DNA of 48,589 nt, taken from the NCBI GenBank assembly GCA_019117285.1, contig DXAA01000013.1, positions 66,373-114,961 on the forward strand. The letters are read 5' to 3'. A program made the position numbers and the translations under genes. This DNA is from Candidatus Limosilactobacillus intestinigallinarum (GTDB lineage: Bacteria > Bacillota > Bacilli > Lactobacillales > Lactobacillaceae). Under the pieces are notes generated by a model, which made no database searches, had not been told where the DNA came from, and saw nothing but the letters and a program-made list of their open reading frames with translations. This document shows, one piece after another, positions 35,110 to 41,586 of this stretch; the stretch's first letter is position 1, and each line of letters opens with the position of its first letter.

Positions 35110-35152
35110 AGCGGTGTATCAAAAATTGGTCTAGTTAAAAGGAGCGCTTATT

Positions 35153-35767
35153 GTGCAAACATCATTTCAGGGCGGATTATTCATCAGCGGTGCAGACCCG
35201 GCAATGCTCACGGCCGCCGCGGCGATCGACGACGGTTGCGGCCTGGTCCTAAACTCAACCGAATCCCGCGTTGATGTCCATCAGCTGGCGGGTGAGTTGG
35301 CCAGCCACCGCCTCCTCCTGCCGTTGACCGTCACCGCTCCCCGGCAGATGCGAGCCCAGGCCGAGGAGTTGAGCCTGTGTGGTGACAACGTCTACGTCCA
35401 GGTCCCGGCGATGACGGCGGGCCAACCCAACACGGCCCTGATCCATGACCTCCTGGCCGAGGGGGTTCCCCTGGCGGTCACCGGCTTGGCGACCCGTCAG
35501 GCCGTCAAGCCGGTCCTCGACCAGGCCACGGCCAGCGCAACCCCGCTCCTGCTGATGATGGGCGCCGCCACCGCCTACTACGACCTGATCGTCAGCACCG
35601 CCCTGGCCCACCTCTTCCCGACAGTCCAGCTTGTCGTCGCGGCCCGTGACCAGCTGGCGCTCCTCCGCGCCCAGCGGCTGGCCGTCGATGGGGTGGCGAT
35701 CACCGTTGACCAACTGTGGGACGTTGCCCAGCCGGTCACCGGGGCCGCCTGCCAACTGCAGTACTAA
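35153..35767 (+). CDS. Degenerate transaldolase/fructose-6-phosphate aldolase-like protein
   Basis: A 204-residue alpha/beta protein resembling the short transaldolase (FSA/TalC) barrel: NVYVQVPAMTAG followed by IHDLLAEGVPLAVTGLATRQA aligns with the region around the catalytic strand of E. coli FSA, and PTVQLVVAARDQLALLRAQ with the late strand-helix pair. At the Schiff-base lysine position (FSA Lys85, in VVKVP) this protein has Gln83. The N-terminal T-T-N-P-S motif also reads LNSTES. Aldolase chemistry is therefore unlikely by the known mechanism; it may be a sugar-phosphate-binding or regulatory relative. The start is TTG/GTG at 35153 after AAAAGGAGCG. Own promoter and terminator. Confidence 0.7.
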   Translation: MQTSFQGGLFISGADPAMLTAAAAIDDGCGLVLNSTESRVDVHQLAGELASHRLLLPLTVTAPRQMRAQAEELSLCGDNVYVQVPAMTAGQPNTALIHDLLAEGVPLAVTGLATRQAVKPVLDQATASATPLLLMMGAATAYYDLIVSTALAHLFPTVQLVVAARDQLALLRAQRLAVDGVAITVDQLWDVAQPVTGAACQLQY

Positions 35768-35771
35768 ACGA

Positions 35772-35807
35772 AAAGAGCTTCCCAACATTCGTGCTGAGGA
35801 GCTCTTT
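35772..35807. terminator. Bidirectional terminator between convergent genes
   Basis: AAAGAGCT (35772-35779) pairs with AGCTCTTT (35800-35807), extended by CC/GG across bulges. It lies between the stop of the transaldolase-like gene and the end of the minus-strand MFS gene. Confidence 0.75.
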
Positions 35808-35818
35808 GACGTTTAAAA

Positions 35819-37036
35819 CTAGGCTTTCTTGGGGGTCCGCACCAGCAGGACCAGGCCCAGGTTGACCAGCAGGGTCAGTCCGGTGACGGCGAAGACCATC
35901 GGGTAGGATGACAGCCCGGAGATCGCTGAGCCGAGCAGGGAACCGAGAACGGCCCCACCGGCCTGGAAGGACTGGTTGTAGGAGAAGATCCGCCCGAAGG
36001 CCTCGGTCGGCACGTCCAGGGTCAGGACGGTCTGGGTGGCCGGCATCAGGGCGGCGTTGGCCAGCCCTAATAGGAAACGCCAGAAGGCCAGGGACCATGG
36101 CGAGTGGGTGAAGGTCATCGGGATGAAGAGGACGAAGGCGACGGTCAGGCCGACCCGCAGAACGCGTTCGGGCCCGATCCGGTCCATGGTGTGGCCGATC
36201 TTGGAGGCGGCGATCAGGGTCCCCAGGCCCGGCGTAGCGGCGACAACCCCGGCGACGAAGGCCACGTTCCCGTGGTTGTGCATCAGCGACCGGACGTAGA
36301 GACTGATGATCGGGTCGATCGACATCGTGGAGGCGGTGACGATCATGGTGGTCAGAAACATCACGAAGATCAATTTAGGGTTGTCCAATTCCTTAACGAT
36401 CTGCTTCATCGGCTTCATGGCGGCCTTCTTGATCGGCTTGAAGTGCTCCGTCGTCAGCAGCCAGGTTGACAGGAAGACCAAAAACATCAGTCCCCCGGTG
36501 ATGAAGAAGGGGATCCGGTAGCCGAAGAAGCCGGACAGGGCCCCACCGAGCAGGGGGCCGACCAGGTTCCCGGCCACCCCGGCGGTCGTCATGGCGGCCA
36601 TGACCCAGCCGGAGCGTTGGTGGGGTGTCTCACCGGCCATCATCGCCGTGGCGTTGTTGATGTAACCGGAGAAGACCCCCTGGAGAAAACGCATCCCGAT
36701 GATCATCCAGACAGTCTGGGAGAGCCCGGTGACAAAGATCGTGCAGGCCATCACCCCGGACGCCCGCATGCACATCAGCTTCCGCCCCTTTCGATCGGCG
36801 AGGTTTCCCCAGAGTGGGGAGACGATCGCCTGGCTGATGAAGGTCATGGCAAAGGCCAGCCCAGAGTAGAAGTTCAGCTGAAAGCGGCTGAAGTGACCAA
36901 GTTCGTTGATGAAGAGTGAGATGAAGGGCATCGTCATTGAGTAGCCCATCCCGGTGATGAAGGCGCCGAGCCAGAGAGTGTAAAAGGTGCGGTGCCAACC
37001 CCGGGGGAATTTACCAGTTGCGGCTGGAGAATCCAT
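35819..37036 (-). CDS. MFS drug efflux transporter, DHA1 type
   Basis: A 405-residue major facilitator with 12 predicted helices. It has loop 2-3 motif A (GNLADRKGRKLMCM), helix-4 RFLQGVFSGYINNATAMMAGE, and helix-5 motif C (GVAGNLVGPLLGGALSG), which marks the drug:H+ antiporter-1 (12-TMS) group such as PmrA. ATG 37036 has AAGGAGGC upstream. It follows the DHA2 gene (37095-38459) on the same strand after 58 bases with no convincing promoter or terminator, so the two are likely co-transcribed. Substrates cannot be inferred. Confidence 0.88.
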   Translation of the reverse strand: MDSPAATGKFPRGWHRTFYTLWLGAFITGMGYSMTMPFISLFINELGHFSRFQLNFYSGLAFAMTFISQAIVSPLWGNLADRKGRKLMCMRASGVMACTIFVTGLSQTVWMIIGMRFLQGVFSGYINNATAMMAGETPHQRSGWVMAAMTTAGVAGNLVGPLLGGALSGFFGYRIPFFITGGLMFLVFLSTWLLTTEHFKPIKKAAMKPMKQIVKELDNPKLIFVMFLTTMIVTASTMSIDPIISLYVRSLMHNHGNVAFVAGVVAATPGLGTLIAASKIGHTMDRIGPERVLRVGLTVAFVLFIPMTFTHSPWSLAFWRFLLGLANAALMPATQTVLTLDVPTEAFGRIFSYNQSFQAGGAVLGSLLGSAISGLSSYPMVFAVTGLTLLVNLGLVLLVRTPKKA

Positions 37037-37094
37037 GAAAAGCCTCCTTGATTTTCAATAATACTTAACAGAATACGCGCCATCTGCCGAAAAG

Positions 37095-38459
37095 TTAATG
37101 ATTTTGCTTGATCAGGTAGTGAGCAAAGGTTACTAACATCAGGATGACCAGCAGGACGGTGACCCACATGGCGACCCGGATCCCGGTGATCAGGGATGCC
37201 GGGGTGTCGGCGATGACCACCAGCATGGTGACTGAAACGGCCCCGAAGACCTGGCGGAGGGTGTTGTTGAGGGCGGTCCCGTGGCTGTTTTCAGCCCGCG
37301 ACAGCTGGGAGAAGGCCTCCGACAGGGCCGGACTGAAGACGCAGGCGTTGCCGATCATCCGGATGGCGTAGGCGATGGTCAACACCCACAGGGATGAACC
37401 CCGGGAGATGGTGACCAACGGGATCGAGGCCACCAGCATGATCACCCCGCCGGTGATGATCAGCCACTTCGGCCCGTACTGGTCGTAGATCCGGCCGACA
37501 ATCGAGGCGGCGATGGCGTTGCAGATTGCCCCGGGGAGAAGGATCAGCCCGGAGACAAAGCTGCCGGTGTGGGTGACGTTTTCGGTGAAGATTGGCAGGA
37601 GCTGCTCGGTGCCCAGCAGGACCATGAAGGCGAAGATCCCGACGATGGTCATCAGGCGAAAGGAGGAGTACTTGAAGATCTGGACCTTGAGCATCGGGTT
37701 GGCAAGATGGAGCTGGCGCTTGACGAAGACGGCGATCACCGCCAGGCCGCTGACCAGCATCGCCAAGCCCAGCCAGGCGTTCTCCTGGAAGGCGGTCAGG
37801 CTGCCCAGGGTGAGCCCGGACCCAATCAGGGAGATCAGAACGGACAGGTAGTCGATCTTAATATCCCGGGGCTGGGAGAAGTTGGCCAGCTTGAAGTAGC
37901 CGATGACCCAGGTCAGGACCATGAAGGGGAGGACCAGGATGAAGAGCCATCGCCAAGACAGAACCTGGAGGATGAAACCGGCCAGGGTCGGACCGATGGC
38001 GGGCCCGGCCGAGATGACCAGGCTGGAGAGGCCGAGGATTGACCCCCGTTTCTCAATCGGGTAGATCGAGATCATGGTGGTCATCTGAAACGACATCAGC
38101 ATCCCACTGGCGCTGGCCTGGATCAGCCGGGCGAGCAGCAGGGTGAAGAAGTTGGTGGCGAAACACCCCAGCAGGGTGCCGACGATGAAGGTCCCGATGA
38201 TGCCCAGGTAGACATGCCGGTTGGTGAACTTGTCGTACATGTTGGACGAGAGCGGGGTGACGATCCCGATGATCAAAGTGTAGCCGGTGGTCAGCCACTG
38301 GGCGGCGTTGAGCGAGACGTGGAGGTCGTGCTGGATGACCGGCAGGGCGGTGACCATCATCGTCTGGCTGGCCAGGCTGACGAAGGACGAGAGCAGGAGG
38401 ATGACGGTGATCAGCCGCCGGGTCCGGTCGTTAATCGAAACGGTTGGTGATTTTGACAT
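37095..38459 (-). CDS. MFS drug efflux transporter, DHA2 type (EmrB/QacA-like)
   Basis: A 454-residue protein with about 14 helices. I take ATG 38459 (SD AAAGGAAA) rather than the frame's far upstream start at 38552, which would run through the promoter. Start region MSKSPTVSINDRTRRLITV; helix 1-2 TMMVTALPVIQHDLHVS and QWLTTGYTLIIGIVTPLSS are the DHA2 hallmark; motif C is SLVISAGPAIGPTLAGFI. An EmrB/LmrB-like exporter is likely. Transcribed divergently from the phosphoesterase gene; an inverted repeat sits in its promoter. No TetR or MarR regulator is adjacent. Confidence 0.9.
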   Translation of the reverse strand: MSKSPTVSINDRTRRLITVILLLSSFVSLASQTMMVTALPVIQHDLHVSLNAAQWLTTGYTLIIGIVTPLSSNMYDKFTNRHVYLGIIGTFIVGTLLGCFATNFFTLLLARLIQASASGMLMSFQMTTMISIYPIEKRGSILGLSSLVISAGPAIGPTLAGFILQVLSWRWLFILVLPFMVLTWVIGYFKLANFSQPRDIKIDYLSVLISLIGSGLTLGSLTAFQENAWLGLAMLVSGLAVIAVFVKRQLHLANPMLKVQIFKYSSFRLMTIVGIFAFMVLLGTEQLLPIFTENVTHTGSFVSGLILLPGAICNAIAASIVGRIYDQYGPKWLIITGGVIMLVASIPLVTISRGSSLWVLTIAYAIRMIGNACVFSPALSEAFSQLSRAENSHGTALNNTLRQVFGAVSVTMLVVIADTPASLITGIRVAMWVTVLLVILMLVTFAHYLIKQNH

Positions 38460-38492
38460 GTTAATTTCCTTTCGCGATAGTATCTTATCCAG

Positions 38493-38521
38493 TCTATCAC
38501 CTGGGCCGGGCCCAGCGTCAA
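38493..38521 (-). promoter_or_regulatory. DHA2 promoter with a palindrome in the spacer
   Basis: On the minus strand TTGACG (38516-38521), 17-base spacer and GATAGA (38493-38498). Most of the spacer is the perfect inverted repeat CTGGGCC-G-GGCCCAG (38501-38515). A dimeric repressor bound there would block RNA polymerase. The -10 is weak. Confidence 0.55.
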
Positions 38522-38533
38522 GGGGGAATTGAG

Positions 38534-38562
38534 TGGCAATTTTCCCGGACATTCGCTATATT
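38534..38562 (+). promoter_or_regulatory. Promoter of the phosphoesterase gene
   Basis: TGGCAA (38534-38539), 17 bases, TATATT (38557-38562), with another TATAGT at 38565-38570. It lies just beyond the divergent DHA2 promoter. Confidence 0.5.
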
Positions 38563-38589
38563 TATATAGTAGAAAGGAAGGGTGACAAC

Positions 38590-39447
38590 GTGAAAAAGAA
38601 GATTGCGGTATTTTCAGATGTCCACGGTAACTTGACGGCCCTGCAGGCGATGTATCGTGACAGCCAGGACCAGGGCGTGGATGAATACTGGTTCGTGGGG
38701 GACCTTTTGATGCCGGGCCCGAGTGTCAATGCAATCTGGGACCTGGTGGAAGAGATGGCACCGACCGTCTTTGTCCGCGGCAACTGGGATGACCTGGTGG
38801 TGGTCGGTGCCCGGGGGCAGATGGACATGGACAAGCCTTCGCACGTCTACTTCGGTCGCCTGGCCCAGTACGTGGCCGAGCACGCCGCCCCGGGGATCAT
38901 CGACCAGCTCGCCCACTGGCCGCTGCAGGTGACCCGCCAGGTGGGGCCGTTGAACTTCGGCATCTCCCACAACCTGCCGGACTTGAACATGGGTCAGGAC
39001 CTCTTCCCGACCAATGCCTCGGCTAACTTCGATAAATTGTTTGTCACCAAGCCCGGTCAGCCGGCGATCGACGTGGCGATCTACGCCCACGTCCACCACG
39101 ACCTCCTGCGTTATGGGACCGATGAGCGGATCGTCCTCAATCCGGGGGCGGTCGGGGAGCCCTTCAACCACTGGCCGACCCTCCAGCGGGACCTGCGTGC
39201 CCACTACCTGATCCTCGAGATCGACGACCAGGGGATGGCGGCCACCAGCTTCCGCCACGTGGCCTATGACCGGGATCGGGAGAAGACCCTGGCCGCGGCG
39301 ACTGACCTGCCATACCGAAGCCTCTACCAGAAGATGATGGACACTGGCTTTGCCTACACCCACGACGACGAGCTCCTCCAGGACTATAACGATCGTTATC
39401 ACTACGTTGCCGAGTACGAGCACTTTAAGGAAAACTTAAACAAATAG
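38590..39447 (+). CDS. Calcineurin-like metallophosphoesterase (YfcE/MJ0936-like)
   Basis: A 285-residue cytoplasmic phosphoesterase. Start GTG 38590, preceded by GAAAGGAAGG; the frame is open to 38533 but that segment covers the promoter. Metal-site motifs appear in order: FSDVHGNLTAL (D-x-H), YWFVGDLLMPGP (GD), VRGNWDD (GN-x-D replacing GNHD), the His of SHNLPD, and IYAHVHHDLL (H-x-H), then LNPGAVGEPF. This is the small dimetal phosphodiesterase class. The substrate is unknown. The C-terminal ~80 residues are an extra tail beyond the minimal fold. No terminator is obvious before rpsN. Confidence 0.88.
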   Translation: MKKKIAVFSDVHGNLTALQAMYRDSQDQGVDEYWFVGDLLMPGPSVNAIWDLVEEMAPTVFVRGNWDDLVVVGARGQMDMDKPSHVYFGRLAQYVAEHAAPGIIDQLAHWPLQVTRQVGPLNFGISHNLPDLNMGQDLFPTNASANFDKLFVTKPGQPAIDVAIYAHVHHDLLRYGTDERIVLNPGAVGEPFNHWPTLQRDLRAHYLILEIDDQGMAATSFRHVAYDRDREKTLAAATDLPYRSLYQKMMDTGFAYTHDDELLQDYNDRYHYVAEYEHFKENLNK

Positions 39448-39460
39448 GCGGTCATTTCAC

Positions 39461-39489
39461 TTGTAAAAAGTTAGAGGACCTGGCATAAT
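39461..39489 (+). promoter_or_regulatory. Promoter of rpsN
   Basis: TTGTAA (39461-39466), 17 bases, CATAAT (39484-39489), then an ~80-base leader. I looked for a Zur box (ATCGTAAT-type inverted repeat) because zinc-independent S14 genes are often Zur-controlled, and saw none I trust. Confidence 0.72.
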
Positions 39490-39573
39490 ATAAGATGAAT
39501 GATTATCGCAGATGTTTTGAGATTGTTGTTGTAATGAAACGCTGATCATATTAAAAGGAGAAACAGCTTATAT

Positions 39574-39843
39574 ATGGCAAAAAAGTCAAAGATTGCTAAG
39601 TTACATCATCAAGAAGCATTGGTAAAGAAGTACGCTGCTAAGCGTAAGGAATTGAAGGCCCAGGGTGACTATATCGCCCTGTCCAAGCTGCCACGCAATT
39701 CCAGTCCGGTCCGGCTCCACAACCGGGACCGCTACGATGGTCGTCCGCACGCCTACATGCGTAAGTTCGGGATGTCCCGGATCAACTTCCGGAACCTGGC
39801 ACACAAGGGTCAGATTCCGGGGGTCCGGAAGGCCAGTTGGTAA
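39574..39843 (+). CDS. rpsN: 30S ribosomal protein S14, zinc-independent form
   Basis: An 89-residue S14 of the long type without the CxxC...CxxC zinc knuckle (no cysteine at all). It starts [20 protein letters not shown] and ends with [18 protein letters not shown], the family signature. In B. subtilis the equivalent YhzA replaces the zinc form when zinc is scarce; lactobacilli may hold one or both. It stands alone away from the spc operon, which supports its being the alternative or second copy. SD AAAGGAG is about 13 bases from the ATG. Has its own promoter and terminator. Confidence 0.94.
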   Translation: MAKKSKIAKLHHQEALVKKYAAKRKELKAQGDYIALSKLPRNSSPVRLHNRDRYDGRPHAYMRKFGMSRINFRNLAHKGQIPGVRKASW

Positions 39844-39857
39844 TAGATATCTAGATG

Positions 39858-39889
39858 AAGGATTACGGGATTGCCCGTAATCCTTTTTT
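39858..39889 (+). terminator. Terminator after rpsN
   Basis: AAGGATTACGGG (39858-39869) pairs perfectly with CCCGTAATCCTT (39874-39885), 4-base loop ATTG, followed by T residues to 39889. Confidence 0.92.
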
Positions 39890-39912
39890 ATTTTCAGCAT
39901 GGCCCTAAAAAC

Positions 39913-39921
39913 TGCTATACT
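39913..39921 (+). promoter_or_regulatory. Extended -10 promoter
   Basis: TGCTATACT is an extended -10 element 36 bases before the ATG of the unknown gene; no strong -35 is present. Confidence 0.6.
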
Positions 39922-39956
39922 AAGGGTAAAGTATTGTTTGGAAATGGGGGAGCTAG

Positions 39957-40877
39957 ATGAGCGAGCAAGTAGATTACCGAGAACTGGAACGGCTGGTCAC
40001 GGCTCAGCCGCAGGTCCACGCGGCTGATTATTACATCAATGCCCGGTCCCGGACACAGGTGGTTTATGACCAGACGATTCAGATGGGAAAGAGCATCCTG
40101 GAGGAACGAGACACGGTCCAGCTATCGCCCCAGACGATGGTCGACATGGCGGTTCAATCGATCAATAACGCAATCAAGGCACTGAAGGGGAGTGCCGAAC
40201 AGTCCAACGGGGCAGTCACTGCCCCAGCGACCAGTGATGCCCCCGTTCAGCGGCCAGTTACCCCCCAGCCTAATTCACCAGCTGCCTTTGCCAACGCGAC
40301 CGTGCAATCCCCGCTGAGTGCGGCAACCCATGCTTCCCAACAAGCGACAGGTCAGGAGGCCGGTCCGCAACAGTCCGGTTCCGTTCAGACGACCACGCCG
40401 GCCGGGGTGCAGGCGGTGGCGAACCCGGTCCAGGCGAATCGTCCCCAAACGGTTACGGTCACGCCGGCCTCGTCAACGGTGGAACCGGCTCAGCCTGACT
40501 CGGTTGCGACCACGTCGGCGGCTGCCAATGGTGATTCCCTATTCCTGGCGGGATCAGCCACTACGGATCAATCAACCAGCCCTGCCGATCAGCCGGCACC
40601 GGCAGCGTCTGCTCAGTCAATGGCTCAACAGGCGCCGACTCCTACCCCCGCTGCCCAGTCGACGCCCCAAGCGCAATCGAAGCCAAGTGGCCAGCCCTTG
40701 CCAACCGACCAATCAACCGCTCCGGAGGCGGGCTCCGCAGTGGACCTACCACGGTCGTCAGTGACCGTCAACTCAACCCAGCAGGACCCCGACACTCCGG
40801 AACGGCCGTCCGTCGGGAAAGCCATCTGGCGGGGACTCCAGTGGACCCTGGGTTTTAAAAGAAATAATATCGAATGA
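39957..40877 (+). CDS. Unrecognised protein with long disordered middle
   Basis: A 306-residue protein I do not recognise. Residues about 1-80 look folded and helical (starts MSEQVDYRELERLVTAQPQV, with YYINARSRTQVVYDQTIQMG). Residues about 81-280 are low complexity, built of Ala, Gln, Thr, Pro, Ser and Val. The last ~26 residues form a compact segment with two Trp and basic residues (VGKAIWRGLQWTLGFKRNN), perhaps an amphipathic membrane-touching helix. There is no signal peptide, LPxTG or membrane helix, so it is probably cytoplasmic. The disordered part resembles the FtsY insert in this window, but with less Glu. SD GGGGGAG. Single gene with its own promoter and terminator. Confidence 0.8.
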   Translation: MSEQVDYRELERLVTAQPQVHAADYYINARSRTQVVYDQTIQMGKSILEERDTVQLSPQTMVDMAVQSINNAIKALKGSAEQSNGAVTAPATSDAPVQRPVTPQPNSPAAFANATVQSPLSAATHASQQATGQEAGPQQSGSVQTTTPAGVQAVANPVQANRPQTVTVTPASSTVEPAQPDSVATTSAAANGDSLFLAGSATTDQSTSPADQPAPAASAQSMAQQAPTPTPAAQSTPQAQSKPSGQPLPTDQSTAPEAGSAVDLPRSSVTVNSTQQDPDTPERPSVGKAIWRGLQWTLGFKRNNIE

Positions 40878-40881
40878 CCAG

Positions 40882-40916
40882 TAGATCGTAATGGGTAACC
40901 GTTACGATCTATTTTA
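40882..40916 (+). terminator. Terminator after the unknown gene
   Basis: TAGATCGTAA (40882-40891) pairs with TTACGATCTA (40902-40911) around GGGTAACC; TTTT follows. It abuts the first PerR-like box of ahpC. Confidence 0.8.
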
Positions 40917-40928
40917 GAATTAATCTAA
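40914..40928. promoter_or_regulatory. PerR-like box 1 upstream of ahpC
   Basis: TTAGAATTAATCTAA has inverted arms TTAGA/TCTAA and matches 12 of 15 positions of the PerR consensus TTATAATTATTATAA. It lies just upstream of the -35 region of ahpC. Confidence 0.5.
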
Positions 40929-40936
40929 ATTAATCC

Positions 40937-40964
40937 TTGATTAATAGACCCAAACAGTTATAAT
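40937..40964 (+). promoter_or_regulatory. Promoter of ahpC
   Basis: TTGATT (40937-40942), 16 bases, TATAAT (consensus, 40959-40964). The start codon lies 45 bases downstream. Confidence 0.75.
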
Positions 40965-40975
40965 GAAGGTGTAGT

Positions 40976-40990
40976 TAAGAATGATTCTAA
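40976..40990. promoter_or_regulatory. PerR-like box 2 in the ahpC leader
   Basis: TAAGAATGATTCTAA contains the perfect inverted repeat AGAAT-G-ATTCT and also matches about 12 of 15 PerR consensus positions. Placed just after the start of transcription, it is well positioned for repression. The perR gene is not in the window. Confidence 0.55.
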
Positions 40991-41008
40991 TTTAAGGAGA
41001 GGATATTC

Positions 41009-41572
41009 ATGAATTTTGTCGGACACGAGATTGAAGACTTTAAGGTCAACGCATATCAAGATGGCAAGACGGTTGAAGTTACCAAGAAGGACGTTTTGGG
41101 CAAGTGGAGTATCTTCTTCTTCTACCCAGCTGACTTCTCATTCGTCTGCCCAACGGAACTAGAAGCCCTGCAGGACAAGTACGAGGACTTCAAGCAGGCT
41201 AACGCCGAGATCTACTCCGTCTCCGAGGATACCGAGTTCGTTCACAAGGCCTGGGCCGAAGCCTCCGAGAAGATCGGTAAGATCAAGTATCACATGCTGG
41301 CGGACCCGGCTGGCAAGTTGGCCCGGATGTTTGATGTCTTAGACGAGGACGCCGGCCAGGCCTACCGGGGCGTCTTCATCGTCGACCCGGATGGCAAGAT
41401 CCAATCCTACACCATCAACAACATGGGGATCGGTCGGAGCGCAGCCGAGATTCTGCGGACCCTGCAAGCTGCCCAATTCGTCCGTGAACACGGTGACCGG
41501 GTCTGCCCAGCCAACTGGAAGCCAGGTCAGGACTCCATCAAGCCAAGTCTCGACCTCGTCGGCAAGCTTTAA
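41009..41572 (+). CDS. ahpC: Alkyl hydroperoxide reductase peroxiredoxin subunit AhpC
   Basis: AhpC is a typical 2-Cys peroxiredoxin that reduces hydrogen peroxide, organic peroxides and peroxynitrite. The 187-residue length is exact for the family. The peroxidatic cysteine is Cys47 in FSFVCPTE and the resolving cysteine Cys166 in DRVCPANWKPG; the GIGRSAAEILRTL helix and the C-terminal tail for decamer formation are present. SD AAGGAGAGG. The electron donor gene starts 15 bases downstream. PerR-like boxes flank the promoter, so peroxide induction is likely. Important because lactobacilli of this kind usually lack haem catalase. Confidence 0.97.
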   Translation: MNFVGHEIEDFKVNAYQDGKTVEVTKKDVLGKWSIFFFYPADFSFVCPTELEALQDKYEDFKQANAEIYSVSEDTEFVHKAWAEASEKIGKIKYHMLADPAGKLARMFDVLDEDAGQAYRGVFIVDPDGKIQSYTINNMGIGRSAAEILRTLQAAQFVREHGDRVCPANWKPGQDSIKPSLDLVGKL

Positions 41573-41586
41573 TCCGGTGACCGCCG

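Noticed and set aside
38460-38552. N-terminal extension of the DHA2 transporter
   Set aside because: The segment contains the promoter and SD of the gene, and the family begins just before helix 1 at the ATG used.
39490-39573. Possible Zur operator before zinc-free rpsN
   Set aside because: No convincing inverted repeat of the Zur type; only scattered TAAT/ATTA pieces.
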